DNA from: G965261775 sp965261775
Lineage (GTDB): Bacteria > Pseudomonadota > Gammaproteobacteria > Eutrophobiales > Eutrophobiaceae
DNA: 64,000 nucleotides
Assembly: GCA_965261775.1 (NCBI GenBank)
Contig: OZ253477.1
Location: 1,240,001-1,304,000 of the forward strand
Reading direction: 5' to 3'
The position numbers and the translations under genes were made by a program. Below, piece after piece: positions 50,046-61,498 of this stretch. The notes beneath the pieces are model-generated. The model had not been told where the DNA came from and did no database searches. It saw only the letters and a list, made by a program, of their open reading frames with translations. Positions within the stretch are counted from its first letter, which is position 1. Every line of letters starts with the position of its first letter.

Positions 50046-50556
50046 ATGCGATGTGTTTTTTGTACCTGCCCTGAACGTGGGTGATCGATTCACCCCTGGT
50101 CGATGGAGGTGATCAGATCCGTCGGCAACGCGAATGTATGAAATGCAAAGCACGGTTCACAACTTATGAATCGGCGGCCCCCGGTCTTCCCGTTATTATT
50201 AAATCCGACAGACAACGCGAACCGTTTGATGAAAAAATACGGTCGGGTATGTTACGCGCCATTAAAAAAAGACCGACAGACATGGGTCGTATTGACACAA
50301 TGCCGTTACTGATATTGTCCGCAAGTGACGCACGGGGAATAAGCGCACGGTTAAATCCGCGCAACCGGACGACCGGATTATGGAACAACGACGCGCTATC
50401 AACGGAATAGCCGGTATTCGTTTCGCCACGGCCTGTCAACATTTTAATGATGTGCGTACTTTTCTGGAAGAAAGACGACCGCTGGAGAATGAATTGCCGC
50501 TGTCATTGAAAGAACCGCAACTGGATTGGCTTTGTGCGAATGGTGATGAACGTTGA
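50046..50556 (+). pseudogene. nrdR: Broken nrdR, ribonucleotide reductase repressor
   Basis: Joining frames recovers NrdR in order. From ATG 50046, MRCVFCTCPERG gives the first zinc-knuckle pair. After a frameshift near 50080 comes VIDSPLVDGGDQIRRQRECMKC (shown here as landmarks VIDS and RECMKC), RFTTYES and REPFDEKIRSGMLRAIKKRP. After a second frameshift near 50285-50297 comes NAVTDIVRK, TGA at 50326-50328, RTGNKRTV, and finally IAGIRFATACQHFNDVRTF. Intact NrdR is about 150 residues with a zinc finger and ATP cone and represses nrd operons. Two frameshifts plus a stop make it non-functional as read. Position between glyA and ribD confirms identity. Confidence 0.88.
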
Positions 50557-51656
50557 AGTGGAGCAAACAGGATTATCAGTTCATGTCTCGCGCTATACAA
50601 CTTGCATGGCGCGGTCAATATACCTGTGAACCCAATCCGCGCGTTGGTTGTGTGATCGCGAGAGATGGCGGGATCATTGCCGAGGGATGGCATGGCTTCG
50701 CCGGTCGGGAACATGCCGAGATCAACGCTATCAATGCCTGTGAGGATGTTTCCGGCGCTACGGTTTATGTGAATCTGGAGCCCTGTACGCATCAGGGCAA
50801 GACACCGCCATGCGCCGATGCCCTGATCAGGTCCGGGGTGTCCGAGGTGGTAATCGCCATGCCCGATCCCAACCCTGTCGTTTTCGAAGCGGGGATGACA
50901 AAACTTCAGGAAGCGGGGATTGTCGTCCGCCGGGGTTTGCTTGAAGAATCGGCGCGACGGCTTAATCCGGGCTTCATAAAACGGATGACGGCAGGCCGGC
51001 CTTATACAAGATGCAAGCTGGCAATCAGCCTGGACGGGCGCACAGCCCTGTCAAACGGCCTTAGTCAATGGATAAGCGGCGAGCATTCCAGACGGGATGT
51101 ACATCGGCTCAGGGCGGCGAGCGGCGCGATCCTGAGTAGCGTTCAGACCGTCATTAAAGATGATCCCGCTTTAACGTCGCGGGAGATGCCGTTCAAATTC
51201 AAAAGCCCCGCGCGGGTGATATTGGACAGAACACTCGGAATACCGCCACGAGCGAAGTTATTTGAGACCCCCGGACAGGTTATTATCTACACGCAGAGCG
51301 CAGATGTGTCCGCTATACAAAAAATACGCGATCTTGGTGCGGAACTGGTTACACTACCGGACTCCGAAAATTATTTAAGGGACGTCCTGAGGTCCCTGGC
51401 GGAAACGTTTGAAATCAACGATATCATGATCGAAGCGGGGACGACGCTGTCCGGCGCGTTTATTAAAGCGGGTCTGGTGGATGAGTTGATTGTGTATGTC
51501 GCGCCGGGGCTAATGGGGCATCATGCTGCCCCCATGTTTCATCTCCCCCGGTTTGAAACTCTCAAAGACGTGATAAAACTTGAGCCGCTTGATATCAGGC
51601 AGATCGGGAAAGACATGCGTTTCAGATATGAGCCAGGCAAATGTTCACCGGAATAA
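50553..51656 (+). CDS. ribD: Bifunctional riboflavin biosynthesis deaminase/reductase RibD
   Basis: RibD deaminates and then reduces the pyrimidine intermediate of riboflavin synthesis. The 367-residue protein has an N-terminal zinc deaminase domain (His54 and Glu56 in HAE; PCTHQGKTPPC with Cys78 and Cys87) and a C-terminal reductase domain (KLAISLDGRTALSNGLSQWISG, RVILDRTLGIP, IEAGTTLSGAF). The start is probably TTG 50553, because residues SKQDYQFMSRAIQLA match the family N-terminus; ATG 50583 would lose them. The start lies in the tail of the broken nrdR. Confidence 0.94.
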   Translation: MKWSKQDYQFMSRAIQLAWRGQYTCEPNPRVGCVIARDGGIIAEGWHGFAGREHAEINAINACEDVSGATVYVNLEPCTHQGKTPPCADALIRSGVSEVVIAMPDPNPVVFEAGMTKLQEAGIVVRRGLLEESARRLNPGFIKRMTAGRPYTRCKLAISLDGRTALSNGLSQWISGEHSRRDVHRLRAASGAILSSVQTVIKDDPALTSREMPFKFKSPARVILDRTLGIPPRAKLFETPGQVIIYTQSADVSAIQKIRDLGAELVTLPDSENYLRDVLRSLAETFEINDIMIEAGTTLSGAFIKAGLVDELIVYVAPGLMGHHAAPMFHLPRFETLKDVIKLEPLDIRQIGKDMRFRYEPGKCSPE

Positions 51657-52234
51657 TTCAGGCGATTGGCACCGTCAAACAGATTCAACGAAGGGAACGT
51701 GACAGTCGTTTTGTCTTTGCCTGTGGCGGGATGTCGTTAAGCGATATGGATATCGGCGATAGTATCGCCGTAAACGGGGTGTGTTTGACACTTGTTGAAA
51801 AGCGGGCGGACACCTTTACCGCGGATTTGTCCAGGGAAACGCTGGATGCAACCACCTTCGCGGATATGAAAGAAGGGACACCAGTCAATCTTGAAAAGGC
51901 GATGCGGCTTTCCAGCCGTCTCAACGGGCATATCGTCAGCGGTCATGTAGATTGCCGCGGGGTGGTTGTTGATAGAGATACGGCCGGCCGTTCCGTGGTT
52001 TATACGATCAGCGTTCGGAAAGGGCTGGACAGGTTTATTTCCAGAAAAGGCGCGATTACCGTGGATGGTGTCAGTCTCACTGTTAATGATAAAAACAAAG
52101 CGGGTTTCAGCGTCAATATCATTCCGCATACGCTGTCACAAACGATTTTTTCCGATTATGAAATTGACACGCCCGTTAATATTGAGGTTGATTTAATTGC
52201 CCGTTACCTTGAACAATTACAGAGAAGAGTATAA
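51641..52234 (+). CDS. ribE: Riboflavin synthase alpha subunit
   Basis: Riboflavin synthase dismutates two lumazine molecules to riboflavin. The 197-residue protein is the classic double barrel: MFTGIIQAIGTV and IGDSIAVNGVCLTLVE in the first half, LNGHIVSGHVDCRGVV and KGAITVDGVSLTVND in the second. The terminal part FSVNIIPHTLSQTIF is complete. It overlaps ribD by 16 bp and is 3 bp before ribBA. Confidence 0.96.
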   Translation: MFTGIIQAIGTVKQIQRRERDSRFVFACGGMSLSDMDIGDSIAVNGVCLTLVEKRADTFTADLSRETLDATTFADMKEGTPVNLEKAMRLSSRLNGHIVSGHVDCRGVVVDRDTAGRSVVYTISVRKGLDRFISRKGAITVDGVSLTVNDKNKAGFSVNIIPHTLSQTIFSDYEIDTPVNIEVDLIARYLEQLQRRV

Positions 52235-52237
52235 ACA

Positions 52238-53338
52238 ATGTTACTGAACACGATACCGGAATTAATTGAAGAAATCCGTCAGGGCCGTATGGTAGTCCTG
52301 ATGGATGATGAAGACCGTGAGAATGAAGGTGATCTGATTATGGCGGCTTCATGCGTTCGCCCCAGGGATATTAACTTTATGGCGCGTTTCGGGAGGGGGC
52401 TGATCTGCCTGACGTTAACCAGGGAACATTGCCGAAAATTGAATCTACCGTTAATGACCCGTCATTCAAACTCCAGTTTTTCGACCAATTTCACCGTGTC
52501 CATCGAAGCCGCCAAAGGGGTGACGACAGGCATTTCGGCGGCCGACCGTGCCCTGACGATACAAAGCGCCGTCGCGGAGAACGCCTGTCCGGAAGACCTT
52601 GTACAGCCGGGTCATGTTTTCCCGTTAATGGCGCAGCCAGGCGGCGTGTTGTCGCGCGCCGGACATACCGAAGCCGGTTGCGATCTGGCCGGTCTGGCGG
52701 GTTTTCCGGCGTCTGCGGTGATTGTTGAAATATTAAACGATGACGGCTCAATGGCGAGACGACCGGATCTGGAAAAATTCGCCAAAACACACAAGCTGAA
52801 AATAGGGACCATAGCGAATTTGATCCATCACCGGATTAAAAATGAAAAGACTATTGAACATAAGACGCAATGCGTCCTGCCCACCCGCCACGGCGATTTT
52901 GTCCTGCATGCCTATCAGGATAAACTGGGTGGGAAACTGCATTTTGCCCTGGTCAATGGCGAGCCGGATGCCAATACGCCTTGTCTTGTCAGGGTGCATC
53001 TTGAGAATCCCATATCCGACCTGACAGGTAGTCTGGCGGAAGATCGTGGCTGGCCGATAGAAGATATTTTAAGGCGCTTGTCCAATGAAGAGACTGGCGT
53101 ATTGGTCATTCTATGCAATCAATACGAGCCTCTGGAATTGATTAATCAAATAGAATCCTATAATGACGCCACCCCAAAAAAAGCCGCTGCCGGTAAAAAG
53201 GATGACCTGCGCACGATCGGCCTCGGCGCACAGATCCTTTCCGACCTCGGCGTCAGAAAAATGCGCGTTCTCAGCGCGCCCAAGCGCATCCACGCGTTGT
53301 CCGGGTTCGGACTGGAAGTCATTGAATACGTGAACTGA
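52238..53338 (+). CDS. ribBA: 3,4-dihydroxy-2-butanone 4-phosphate synthase fused to a degenerate GTP cyclohydrolase II domain
   Basis: The N-terminal domain (about 1-200) is RibB, forming dihydroxybutanone phosphate from ribulose 5-phosphate: VVLMDDEDRENEGDLIMAA, RHSNSSFSTNFTVSIEA and GHTEAGCDLA are intact. The C-terminal domain (about 205-366) follows the GTP cyclohydrolase II fold (THGDF-like RHGDFVLHAY, VRVHLENPISDL, LRTIGLGAQIL, VEYVN-like IEYVN), but the zinc cysteines normally found after VRVHSEC and in the C-D-C motif are absent (SLAEDRGWP). So cyclohydrolase activity is unlikely, as in known RibBX proteins; a separate RibA should exist elsewhere. Confidence 0.92.
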   Translation: MLLNTIPELIEEIRQGRMVVLMDDEDRENEGDLIMAASCVRPRDINFMARFGRGLICLTLTREHCRKLNLPLMTRHSNSSFSTNFTVSIEAAKGVTTGISAADRALTIQSAVAENACPEDLVQPGHVFPLMAQPGGVLSRAGHTEAGCDLAGLAGFPASAVIVEILNDDGSMARRPDLEKFAKTHKLKIGTIANLIHHRIKNEKTIEHKTQCVLPTRHGDFVLHAYQDKLGGKLHFALVNGEPDANTPCLVRVHLENPISDLTGSLAEDRGWPIEDILRRLSNEETGVLVILCNQYEPLELINQIESYNDATPKKAAAGKKDDLRTIGLGAQILSDLGVRKMRVLSAPKRIHALSGFGLEVIEYVN

Positions 53339-53354
53339 AACCGATCCTGGAATA

Positions 53355-53819
53355 ATGTCCGAAATAAAAGTCTCCCAACCATCATCGATGAAAATCGCGA
53401 TGGTCATCAGCCAGTTTAATAAACGTGTTGCCGAGCGTCTTTATGACGGCGCGATGAGAACGCTTGTGGATAGTGGTATTGACAAAGAAGCGATCAGCAT
53501 CGCCCGCGTGCCGGGGGCGTTTGAGATCCCGCTTGCTGTCAAGGCGTTTCTGGAACGGCGGGAATACGCGGCAATCATTGCCCTCGGCGTGATTATCCGT
53601 GGACGGACGGCGCACTTTGAATATATCGCCAACGAATGTACGCACGGGATTGCACAGTTAAGCCTTGAATACGGCACGCCGGTTGGTTTTGGCGTGTTGA
53701 CGGTTGAAAACCTTGAGCAGGCGATGGCGCGGACAAAACCGGACAAGACGAATAAAGGTTCGGAAGCGGCGCGGGTTGCGTTGGAAATGATCAGCGTACT
53801 GGCAAAAATCCGATCATGA
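53355..53819 (+). CDS. ribH: 6,7-dimethyl-8-ribityllumazine synthase
   Basis: RibH condenses the RibB product with the RibD product to form lumazine, which RibE then uses. The 154-residue protein shows IAMVISQFNKRVAERLYDGA, RVPGAFEIPLAVKAF, ALGVIIRGRTAHFEYIANE (with the catalytic His in the TAHF segment) and PVGFGVLTVENLEQA. Length is normal for the icosahedral or decameric family. It overlaps nusB by four bases. Confidence 0.96.
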   Translation: MSEIKVSQPSSMKIAMVISQFNKRVAERLYDGAMRTLVDSGIDKEAISIARVPGAFEIPLAVKAFLERREYAAIIALGVIIRGRTAHFEYIANECTHGIAQLSLEYGTPVGFGVLTVENLEQAMARTKPDKTNKGSEAARVALEMISVLAKIRS

Positions 53820-54298
53820 CCCCGGCCCGTTTGCCAGTTAGCCGAACCGGGAGAACCCGGGCCCGGCGGCACGCCCTGCAGGCACTATATCAATGGTTGA
53901 TGACGGGCAAGGACATTGCCGATGTGATCGATGAATTTGAGCATGATGAAAAAAGACTGATTAAGACCGACGTATCCTATTTCAAGACCCTGTTGCGGGG
54001 AACGGTGCAACATCATCAGGCGCTTGATGGACGTATTGTTGAACTGCTGGACAGACCGGTCGCCGAACTGGATGCGATAGAGCACGCTATTCTATATATC
54101 GGCTGTTATGAATTGGAGTACCACACCGATATTCCCTGGCGGGTCACGGTTAATGAGTCCATTGAACTGGCAAAACTGTTTGGCGCTGAAGAATCCTATA
54201 AATACATCAACGGCGTATTGGACAAGGTCGCTCGCGCATTGCGAGTGACAGAGGAGAGGGTAATGAAATATCCGCAGCCTGATTCAATGGATAACTGA
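53816..54298 (+). CDS. nusB: Transcription antitermination factor NusB
   Basis: NusB binds boxA RNA with S10 in rRNA antitermination. The 160-residue all-helical protein has RTRARRHALQALYQWLMTG at the N-terminus, the AIEHAILYIGCYELEYHTDIPWRV region (landmarks AILYIGCYEL) and the C-terminal VNESIELAKLFGAEESYKYINGVLDK block (landmarks NESIELAK and YINGVLD). It is the last gene of the rib cluster, as in E. coli, where ribH-nusB are also adjacent. Confidence 0.95.
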   Translation: MTPARLPVSRTGRTRARRHALQALYQWLMTGKDIADVIDEFEHDEKRLIKTDVSYFKTLLRGTVQHHQALDGRIVELLDRPVAELDAIEHAILYIGCYELEYHTDIPWRVTVNESIELAKLFGAEESYKYINGVLDKVARALRVTEERVMKYPQPDSMDN

Positions 54299-54364
54299 AA
54301 ATGGATGACGGGAGACAGCGAATCTGCAAAAAAGTCTGACCGCGTTATAACGACGATCATATCG

Positions 54365-54461
54365 TTGCGGAGTTGACCAATAAGGCGCAAACTGCCCGGG
54401 GAGCCTTAATGGCCTTGACAGTGATAAATTGGTCCGTGGGCGCCTCTTCTGAACTCCGCAA
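54365..54461 (+). ncRNA. Structured intergenic element between nusB and valS
   Basis: TTGCGGAGTT (54365-54374) pairs perfectly with AACTCCGCAA (54452-54461). Directly inside, GACCAAT (54375-54381) pairs with ATTGGTC (54428-54434). A competing pair, AGGCGC (54383-54388) with GCGCCT (54440-54445), would break the inner stem. TTGACA (54415-54420) lies within it. The rest of 54299-54561 holds no gene I can support. Could be a small RNA, a valS leader or a mobile-repeat remnant; type uncertain. Confidence 0.4.
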
Positions 54462-54561
54462 AAACGCAAGTGACGCCATATCGGTCAATCTGTAAAATTG
54501 CTATTGCTATGCGTGTGTTCCATAGCGACAATACCTCCTCTGAACGATCATTGCTTTACTG

Positions 54562-57329
<2,768 letters not shown>

Positions 57330-57330
<1 letters not shown>

Positions 57331-58025
57331 TGCTCAACATTATCAAAGAAGAGATAGCGGTCGTATTTGAACGCGACCCGGCGGCACGCTCGGTGTGCGA
57401 GACCATTTTCACTTGCCCCGGGTTTCAGGCAATTATCCTGCACCGTTTTAATCACTGGCTCTGGCAAAAGAAGTTCTATCTGCCAGCGCGTTTGATGGCG
57501 CATTTTGCCCGTTTTTTCACTGGTATCGAAATCCATCCGGGAGCGACCATTGGCGATCGTTTTTTTATTGACCACGGCATGGGCATTGTCATCGGTGAGA
57601 CCTCCGAAATCGGCGACGATGTATCCATCTATCACGGAGTCACTCTGGGCGGCACTACCTGGAACAAGGGGAAACGTCACCCGACGATAAAAAACAACGT
57701 CATCATTGGGGCCGGCGCCAAGATCCTCGGTCCGATCACCGTCGGGGAAGGCGCACGCATCGGCTGCAACAGTGTGGTCGTCAAAAAAGTTCCCGCCGAT
57801 GCCACCGTCGTTGGTGTACCGGGGCATGTGGTCGTGAAGAAAGATCACAGTGACAGATTGGAACAACGCCGGGAAATGGCAAAAAAGATCGGATTTGACG
57901 CCTACGCCGAGAGCAAGGACATGCCAGACCCGGTACAGAATGCTCTGGATTCAATTTTGGACCACTTGCATCAGACCGATAAGGAATTACAGAAACTTAA
58001 AAAAAACAAAACTGAAGGATCATGA
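57330..58025 (+). CDS. cysE: Serine O-acetyltransferase
   Basis: CysE acetylates serine for cysteine synthesis. The 231-residue protein (shorter than the 273 of E. coli, like EpsC/NifP-type enzymes) has an N-terminal helical part (ERDPAARSVCETIFTCPGFQ), then a left-handed beta helix with GIEIHPGATIGDRFFIDHGMG, IGETSEIGDDVSIYHGVTLGG (landmark YHGVTLGG) and KRHPTIKNNVIIGAGAKILG. It lies upstream of iscR, a common association because cysteine is the sulfur donor for Fe-S clusters. Confidence 0.95.
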
Positions 58026-58246
58026 CAGAACAACAGGGACCTAAAGAACCGGGGATCTTGCAGATTATCCATAGCCTGCTGGCCTCTTTCTTTGGTGTTC
58101 AGTCCGAACGCAACCTGGAACGCGATGAGAAATATATCGAGAAACACGGCATCAAGATCTATGTCATTATCGGGTTTCTTCTGGTGCTCTGTCTGCTGCT
58201 TGGCCTGTTTGTCCTGGTGCAGCTAATCGTTCATTTCGCGACCTGA
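58022..58246 (+). CDS. DUF2970 family small membrane protein
   Basis: A 74-residue product with the family pattern ILQIIHSLLASFFGVQSERNLERD in the first half (landmark ASFFGVQS) and a C-terminal transmembrane helix (IYVIIGFLLVLCLLLGLFVLVQLIV). Members occur in many proteobacteria; function unknown. It overlaps cysE by four bases and so is probably translated with it. Confidence 0.85.
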   Translation: MTEQQGPKEPGILQIIHSLLASFFGVQSERNLERDEKYIEKHGIKIYVIIGFLLVLCLLLGLFVLVQLIVHFAT

Positions 58247-58383
58247 GCCATTAATATCCAGCCTCTGGAAGATCCCGCCCGGCGATCTGCAGAAAGCCGT
58301 AAGGCATTGATATTTTCGCGGTTGTTGTTGAAAGTAGCCCCGTCGCACTGATCCTTATCCATCTGTCAGAATTTATTCCGTTT

Positions 58384-58415
58384 ATACTTGACTAAATTAC
58401 TAAGTTATCTAATAC
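58384..58415 (+). promoter_or_regulatory. Promoter with type 1 IscR site before iscR-suf
   Basis: ATACTTGACTAAATTACTAA followed by GTTAT (58384-58408) fits the 25-bp IscR type 1 consensus: the left half is a full match and about 7 of 10 positions match in the right half. TTGACT (58388-58393) inside it is a good -35, with TAATAC (58410-58415) as -10 after 16 bp. IscR with its cluster would therefore repress its own operon, as is known for E. coli iscR. Confidence 0.75.
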
Positions 58416-58452
58416 TACCCGCCATGATGTTATTAAACAACGTAAGAAAATC

Positions 58453-58905
58453 GTGCAACTGACGACCAGAGGGCGTTATGCCGTGACGGCGATGCTGGAT
58501 CTGGCGCTGCATAATCATCAGGCACCGGTGACACTGGCCGATATCGCTCGACGTCAGGATATTTCACTGACCTATCTGGAACAATTATTAAGCAAATTGA
58601 GACGCAACCAACTGGTTGAAAGCGTACGCGGGCCAGGCGGCGGTTATCGGCTGGCGCAGAACGCCGGCAATATCACTATCGCCAAAATCATGTACGCTGT
58701 TGACGAATCGGTTGATATAACCCGTTGCGGCGGTCAGCAGAATTGTCAGGAAGATCAACGCTGTCTGAGCCATGATCTCTGGATGGAGTTAAATCTCCAT
58801 ATTGCCGAATTTTTGAACAGGGTCACGCTGGACGAGATGATGCACAGGAATAATGTCAGACAGGTCTCCGCGAGACAGGATAATTTTTTAATACAATGCC
58901 GATAG
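58453..58905 (+). CDS. iscR: Fe-S cluster regulator IscR
   Basis: IscR is an Rrf2-family regulator that senses cellular Fe-S status. The 150-residue protein starts with GTG 58453 and the conserved (M)QLTTRGRYAVTAMLDLAL, has the winged-helix segment ISLTYLEQLLSKLRRNQLVESVRGPGGGY (landmarks YLEQLLSKLR and GPGGGY) and the cluster ligands Cys92, Cys98, Cys104 and His107 in the same positions as E. coli IscR. It leads the suf operon rather than isc. The site upstream indicates autoregulation. Confidence 0.96.
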   Translation: MQLTTRGRYAVTAMLDLALHNHQAPVTLADIARRQDISLTYLEQLLSKLRRNQLVESVRGPGGGYRLAQNAGNITIAKIMYAVDESVDITRCGGQQNCQEDQRCLSHDLWMELNLHIAEFLNRVTLDEMMHRNNVRQVSARQDNFLIQCR

Positions 58906-58917
58906 GCGGGAATCACC

Positions 58918-59280
58918 ATGACTAATGAAGCAATGGTCCATTTAACCGACTCCGCTACAGAGCACGTTAAAAAGGTGCTGGCAAAAGATGCCGACGGGAT
59001 TGGTTTGCGCCTTGGCGTCAAAACCAGCGGCTGTTCCGGCTATCAATATCTCATTGAAACGGCAACGGCCGTTCGTGAACAGGACCGGACTCTGGAATCA
59101 AACGGCATCACGATCGTCATTGATGATGAAAGTTTGAGATACCTTGCCGGGTCCGAACTGGACTTTATCCGTGAAGGGCTGAATTCCGGTTTCAAATTCC
59201 ATAACCCGAACACGGCGGAATCCTGCGGTTGCGGGCAGAGTTTCAGTCTCAGGGAAAACACAGGCGCAGAGGGCGAATAA
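58918..59280 (+). CDS. sufA: A-type Fe-S carrier SufA/IscA-like
   Basis: A-type carriers pass Fe-S clusters to target proteins. The 120-residue protein has the three conserved cysteines: Cys39 in VKTSGCSGYQY, and Cys103 and Cys105 in ESCGCGQSF. DPKS-like features of ErpA are absent, and the context argues for SufA. It is 12 bp after iscR, and its stop codon overlaps the sufB start (TAATG). Confidence 0.92.
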   Translation: MTNEAMVHLTDSATEHVKKVLAKDADGIGLRLGVKTSGCSGYQYLIETATAVREQDRTLESNGITIVIDDESLRYLAGSELDFIREGLNSGFKFHNPNTAESCGCGQSFSLRENTGAEGE

Positions 59281-60728
59281 TGGCAACGAATACGGAGAAT
59301 ATGGACGCCCTTGTTCACAAGGAATATGAACACGGTTTTGTTACAGATATCGATGCCGACACTGTCCCGCCGGGGCTGGACGAAGACATCATTCGATTCA
59401 TTTCAAAAAAGAAGGAAGAGCCTGAATGGTTGCTTGAGTGGCGATTGAAAGCCTATCGACACTGGCTGACAATGTCCGCCCCCACCTGGGGGCACCTTAA
59501 GGTTGACGCTATTGATTATCAGGCCATTTCCTATTACTCCGCGCCAAAATCGAACAGCGATGCCCCCAAGAGCCTGGATGAGGTCGACCCGAAATTGCTG
59601 GAGACTTATGAAAAACTGGGTATTCCCCTGCAGGAACAGAAGATGTTGGCCGGGGTAGCCGTGGACGCTGTATTTGACAGCGTTTCAGTGGCGACGACCT
59701 TCAAGGAAAAACTGGCCGATGCTGGCGTGATTTTCTGCCCCTTTTCCGAAGCGGTGAAAGAACATCCCGAACTGATCAGAAAATATCTGGGTTCCGTGGT
59801 ACCGGCGGCGGACAATTTTTTTGCGGCGTTAAACTCGGCGGTCTTTACCGACGGTTCATTCTGTTATATTCCGAAGGGTGTACGTTGCCCGATGGAGTTA
59901 TCGACCTACTTCAGGATCAATGCCTCCAATACCGGTCAGTTTGAACGCACCCTGATCGTCGCCGATGAAGCCAGCCACGTTAGCTATCTGGAAGGCTGCA
60001 CCGCGCCGATGCGCGATGAAAATCAGTTGCATGCGGCGGTGGTGGAACTGGTGGCGCTACAGGACGCGGAAATAAAATATTCCACTGTACAGAACTGGTA
60101 TCCCGGCGATGAGAACGGGGTGGGCGGTATTTATAACTTCGTGACCAAACGGGGCGATTGTCGCGGTGATAACGCCAAAATTTCCTGGACCCAGGTGGAA
60201 ACCGGGTCGGCGATCACCTGGAAGTATCCGAGCTGTCTCTTAAAAGGTGACAATACCGTGGGCGAATTTTATTCGGTGGCGGTCACGAACAATCATCAAC
60301 AGGCCGATACCGGCACCAAGATGATTCATATCGGCAAGAACACACACAGTACCGTTATCTCCAAAGGCATCTCGGCAAAGTACGCCCAGAACACCTATCG
60401 TGGTCTGATCAAAATAAGCAAAGGCGCGGATAATGCCCGTAACTATACCCAATGTGACTCCTTATTAATGGGTGGTCAATGCGGCGCTCATACCTTTCCG
60501 TATATTGAGGCGAAAAACCCGACGGCCACAGTGGAACATGAAGCGACCACATCCAAAATCGGCGAGGATCAACTGTTCTACTGCATGCAGCGCGGTATCA
60601 CCGGGGAAGATGCGATCAATATCATTGTAAACGGTTTCTGCAAGGAGGTCTTTAGTGAGTTGCCGATGGAATTTGCCGTTGAAGCGCAGAAACTGCTTGG
60701 GGTGACACTGGAAGGCGCAGTGGGTTAA
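59280..60728 (+). CDS. sufB: Fe-S cluster assembly scaffold SufB
   Basis: SufB is the core scaffold of the SufBC2D complex where clusters form. The 482-residue protein from ATG 59280 has the characteristic SSGCSA-free gammaproteobacterial pattern with YFRINASNTGQFERTLIVAD, VSYLEGCTAPMRDENQLHAAV (landmark YLEGCTAP), VQNWYPGDENGVGGIYNFVTKRG and GGQCGAHTFPYIE. A longer upstream frame (from 59229) only reads the end of sufA. It is 18 bp before sufC. Confidence 0.96.
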   Translation: MATNTENMDALVHKEYEHGFVTDIDADTVPPGLDEDIIRFISKKKEEPEWLLEWRLKAYRHWLTMSAPTWGHLKVDAIDYQAISYYSAPKSNSDAPKSLDEVDPKLLETYEKLGIPLQEQKMLAGVAVDAVFDSVSVATTFKEKLADAGVIFCPFSEAVKEHPELIRKYLGSVVPAADNFFAALNSAVFTDGSFCYIPKGVRCPMELSTYFRINASNTGQFERTLIVADEASHVSYLEGCTAPMRDENQLHAAVVELVALQDAEIKYSTVQNWYPGDENGVGGIYNFVTKRGDCRGDNAKISWTQVETGSAITWKYPSCLLKGDNTVGEFYSVAVTNNHQQADTGTKMIHIGKNTHSTVISKGISAKYAQNTYRGLIKISKGADNARNYTQCDSLLMGGQCGAHTFPYIEAKNPTATVEHEATTSKIGEDQLFYCMQRGITGEDAINIIVNGFCKEVFSELPMEFAVEAQKLLGVTLEGAVG

Positions 60729-60746
60729 TCCAGGGGGAGCGCGACT

Positions 60747-61490
60747 ATGCTGAACATCCGCAATCTGTCCATCAACATTGACGATAAAGCGATACTCAAG
60801 GATCTGAACCTCTCGGTCAACTTCGGTGAAGTCCATGCCATCATGGGGCCGAACGGCTCCGGGAAAAGCACTCTGGCCAATGTGCTGGCCGGACGCGATG
60901 GCTATGCGGTCAAGGCCGGCAGTATTGAATATCAGGGAGAAGACCTGCTTGCTTTATCACCGGAGGAGCGTGCCTGGGCGGGCGTTTTTCTGGCCTTTCA
61001 ATATCCGGTGGAGATCCCCGGCGTCAACAATGTCTATCTGCTGAAGGCGGCGATCAATGCCCGGCGCAGATTCAACGGCGAACCGGAACTGGACGCGATT
61101 GAATTCCTGTCCCTGGTGAAAGAGAAAATGAAGCTGGTCAAAATGGAAGAAGGTTTTCTGCATCGTTCTGTTAACAAAGGTTTCTCCGGCGGCGAGAAAA
61201 AGCGCAATGAAATATTTCAAATGGCCGTGCTTGAACCGAAACTGGCGATACTGGACGAGACCGATTCCGGTTTGGATATTGATGCACTCAAAATTGTTTC
61301 GGAAGGCGTCAACAGCTTGCGGAATAAAGAACGCGCCATTATCTTGATCACGCATTATCAGCGTATGCTGGATTATATTAAACCCGACCATGTGCATGTA
61401 CTGAGCAATGGCAGCATTGTGAAATCCGGCGGCCCCGAACTGGCGTTAACACTTGAAGAACGGGGCTATGACTGGATCGGGGAAGGATAA
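60747..61490 (+). CDS. sufC: Suf ABC-type ATPase SufC
   Basis: SufC powers conformational change of the SufBD scaffold. The 247-residue ATPase has Walker A GPNGSGKST (34-42), the Q-loop in FLAFQYPVEIPGV, the ABC signature NKGFSGGEKKRNEIFQM, Walker B LAILDETDSGLDIDAL and the H-loop LITHYQRML. Length and all motifs are typical. It lies between sufB and sufD. Confidence 0.97.
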   Translation: MLNIRNLSINIDDKAILKDLNLSVNFGEVHAIMGPNGSGKSTLANVLAGRDGYAVKAGSIEYQGEDLLALSPEERAWAGVFLAFQYPVEIPGVNNVYLLKAAINARRRFNGEPELDAIEFLSLVKEKMKLVKMEEGFLHRSVNKGFSGGEKKRNEIFQMAVLEPKLAILDETDSGLDIDALKIVSEGVNSLRNKERAIILITHYQRMLDYIKPDHVHVLSNGSIVKSGGPELALTLEERGYDWIGEG

Positions 61491-61498
61491 CGGCGCGG

